64,000 nt of DNA from Fabrea salina (lineage: Eukaryota > Ciliophora > Heterotrichea > Heterotrichida > Fabreidae). A program made the translations under genes and the position numbers. Each line of letters starts with the position of its first letter. Within the stretch, counting starts at the first letter, position 1. Below are positions 62,948 through 64,000 of the stretch, one piece after another. The stretch spans positions 62,001 through 126,000 of the forward strand of contig JALIHJ010000058.1 in the NCBI GenBank assembly GCA_022984795.1. The letters run 5' to 3'. The notes beneath the pieces were generated by a model. That model saw only the letters and a list, made by a program, of their open reading frames with translations. It was not told where the DNA came from and did no database searches.

Positions 62948-64000
62948 ATGTCTTACCACTTTGAAGGAACAGAGGGGTATATTTTCAATTTTGAAGAAGA
63001 AAAATGGGAAAAACTCGAGGTCAACTACACTGAAGGGTTTGGAACAAGGTTCTGCATAGTTCCAAGCTCAACAGGGCCTTACTTAGTTGGAGGCTACAAA
63101 CTCAAAACCCTAACAAGGGTTCTTAAGTTGCAAGGGTCTGAGTTTAAAAAGTCCACACGTCTGATTACAGGAAGGGCTGACTGTTGTGGGCTAGTGTACC
63201 ACAACCAGCTGTTTGTGTTTGGAGGCTACAACGAAGAGTCCAAAGAACCCCTAGCTTCAGCTGAAGCAATGAGCATCACTGCTCATACATGGAAACAACT
63301 CCCACAGATGCACTTCACTCGGAGAAACGCTTCGTGCGAAGTGGTTCATGAAAACATTTACTTGTTTGGAGGCTGCAGAACTACTTCAATAGAAAGATTT
63401 GACTTACACAAAGGAACGTGGAACTTATGCGAGTTGTCTTTGCCAGTGCCTCTTTACAACTTAGGAGTTTACAGCATTTCTCATAACACTCTTTTGTTGC
63501 TTGGAGGAGTTGATGAGGATGAGAACCCTAACTACTGTGTTTGGCTGGTGAACTCTTGTCAGGAGTCAATATCCATCCAGCCTTCTGTCCACAAAAGAAT
63601 CAAGATTGACAAGCCTGTGTTTGCACACGAAAACCAACTGTTTTTATTCAACGGAAAGGAATTTGCTACTTACGGAATCTTAGACATCAACTTAAGGAAT
63701 GACTCTACGAATGAATTCAACTCCTCACCTACTAGGATAGAGTACTTTAAAACAGATGAAGCCATGACAAGCAGCCTTGAAAAAGGAGTCTTCCGTGTTA
63801 ACCCCAAGTCTTCTGACTACTTTAAGGTTTCGCTGCCTCCCAACACCAACGTTCTTGTAGTGCGCAGAGTAGGTGAAGACCAAGAAATCCAAAGTACCTT
63901 TGTTAGAGTTATTCAACGACTAATTGACTACAACTGCAACGTTTTTGTTGAGTCTGACCAAGCTAAAGGAATCCTTCAGTCAGTCAGAAAATTCAATGCA
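62948..64000 (+). CDS. Kelch propeller fused to NAD kinase (3' end outside window)
   Basis: The ATG at 62948 opens a frame of 351 codons that leaves the window. Residues 1-215 contain Kelch-type units (LFVFGGYNEESKE, IYLFGGCRTTSIERFD, LLLLGGVDEDENPN). After a linker, residues from about 290 read SLPPNTNVLVVRRVGED, then IQRLIDYNCNVFVESDQAK. This matches the opening of eukaryotic NAD kinases (NVLVIKK..., then a helix and xVYVE). NAD kinases phosphorylate NAD+ to NADP+. The catalytic GGDG and later motifs lie beyond the window, so the fusion is a strong but incomplete inference. The NAD+ synthetase lies two genes upstream on the same strand. Confidence 0.75.
   Translation, partial: MSYHFEGTEGYIFNFEEEKWEKLEVNYTEGFGTRFCIVPSSTGPYLVGGYKLKTLTRVLKLQGSEFKKSTRLITGRADCCGLVYHNQLFVFGGYNEESKEPLASAEAMSITAHTWKQLPQMHFTRRNASCEVVHENIYLFGGCRTTSIERFDLHKGTWNLCELSLPVPLYNLGVYSISHNTLLLLGGVDEDENPNYCVWLVNSCQESISIQPSVHKRIKIDKPVFAHENQLFLFNGKEFATYGILDINLRNDSTNEFNSSPTRIEYFKTDEAMTSSLEKGVFRVNPKSSDYFKVSLPPNTNVLVVRRVGEDQEIQSTFVRVIQRLIDYNCNVFVESDQAKGILQSVRKFNA

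Noticed and set aside
1-64000. Reassigned stop codons (Blepharisma- or Condylostoma-like code)
   Set aside because: TAA, TAG and TGA all end family-length proteins; the only in-frame stops inside genes fall in the four introns.
1-64000. Nucleomorph or bacterial origin suggested by gene density
   Set aside because: 15-nt spliceosomal introns, Pol III tRNA genes with T-run terminators, and proteins such as SIN3, PMCA and mitochondrial factors show a nuclear eukaryotic genome.
1-64000. Mobile elements or virus-like genes
   Set aside because: No transposase, reverse transcriptase, integrase, capsid gene or long terminal or inverted repeat was seen on either strand.

Overview
The window reads as somatic (macronuclear-type) DNA of a heterotrich ciliate. 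The strongest clue is a set of four 15-nt introns (6439-6453, 11877-11891, 28106-28120, 50530-50544). All follow GTAAnnnnWAAnYAG, and removing each restores a protein that fits its family. Introns of 15-16 nt are known from heterotrichs such as Stentor, Blepharisma and Fabrea. TAA, TAG and TGA all act as ordinary stops, which argues against Blepharisma (TGA=Trp) and Condylostoma. The near absence of intergenic DNA and an eyeballed GC of about 40 percent would suit a streamlined member such as Fabrea. The species is inference.

Layout. 1-5.1 kb: RCC1-propeller protein (runs off the left edge), a small protein, RPB4, a lipid-anchored MAPKKK-like kinase and two PX proteins. 5.1-10.1 kb: DUF229 phosphatase-like protein, a methyltransferase and a PERK-like eIF2-alpha kinase. 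10.2-14.4 kb: a TRIM-like RING/Kelch protein, MPC1, a 7TM-pseudokinase fusion and a four-TM protein. 14.4-24.8 kb: ABCF3/GCN20, coiled-coil and repeat proteins, DDX6, tRNA-Val, an ADIP/SSX2IP homologue, tRNA-Asn, a secreted patatin fold that has lost its catalytic dyad, and two nuclear-type proteins. 24.8-35.9 kb: Sfi1-like protein, TBC-TLDc protein, U2AF65, methylmalonyl-CoA mutase, a PH protein, a Kelch protein and an ABHD11-like hydrolase. 35.9-48.9 kb: small Tim, NOXRED1-like reductase, NEK kinase, 7TM protein, CCT8, a WD40-TRP channel fusion, Aurora-like kinase, a second methyltransferase and CHMP6. 48.9-64 kb: ketoacyl-ACP synthase, plasma-membrane-type Ca2+-ATPase, SIN3, BolA, NAD+ synthetase, an FtsX-fold permease and a Kelch-NAD kinase fusion (runs off the right edge).

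Genes are packed almost end to end on both strands. Divergent start codons lie only 6, 9, 10, 10 and 14 bp apart in five places. Tandem genes are separated by as little as 1-4 nt or overlap. Three convergent pairs overlap through their stop codons. Promoters and polyadenylation signals must therefore lie largely inside neighbouring coding sequence.

Themes. Mitochondrial proteins are frequent: MPC1, MMUT, a small Tim, BolA, ABHD11-like hydrolase and ketoacyl synthase. Signalling proteins with unusual domain unions stand out: 7TM-pseudokinase, WD40-TRP, PERK-like kinase and Kelch-NAD kinase. NAD+ synthetase and the putative NAD kinase sit 3.4 kb apart. I saw no transposon, virus-like element, CRISPR array, rRNA or telomere.
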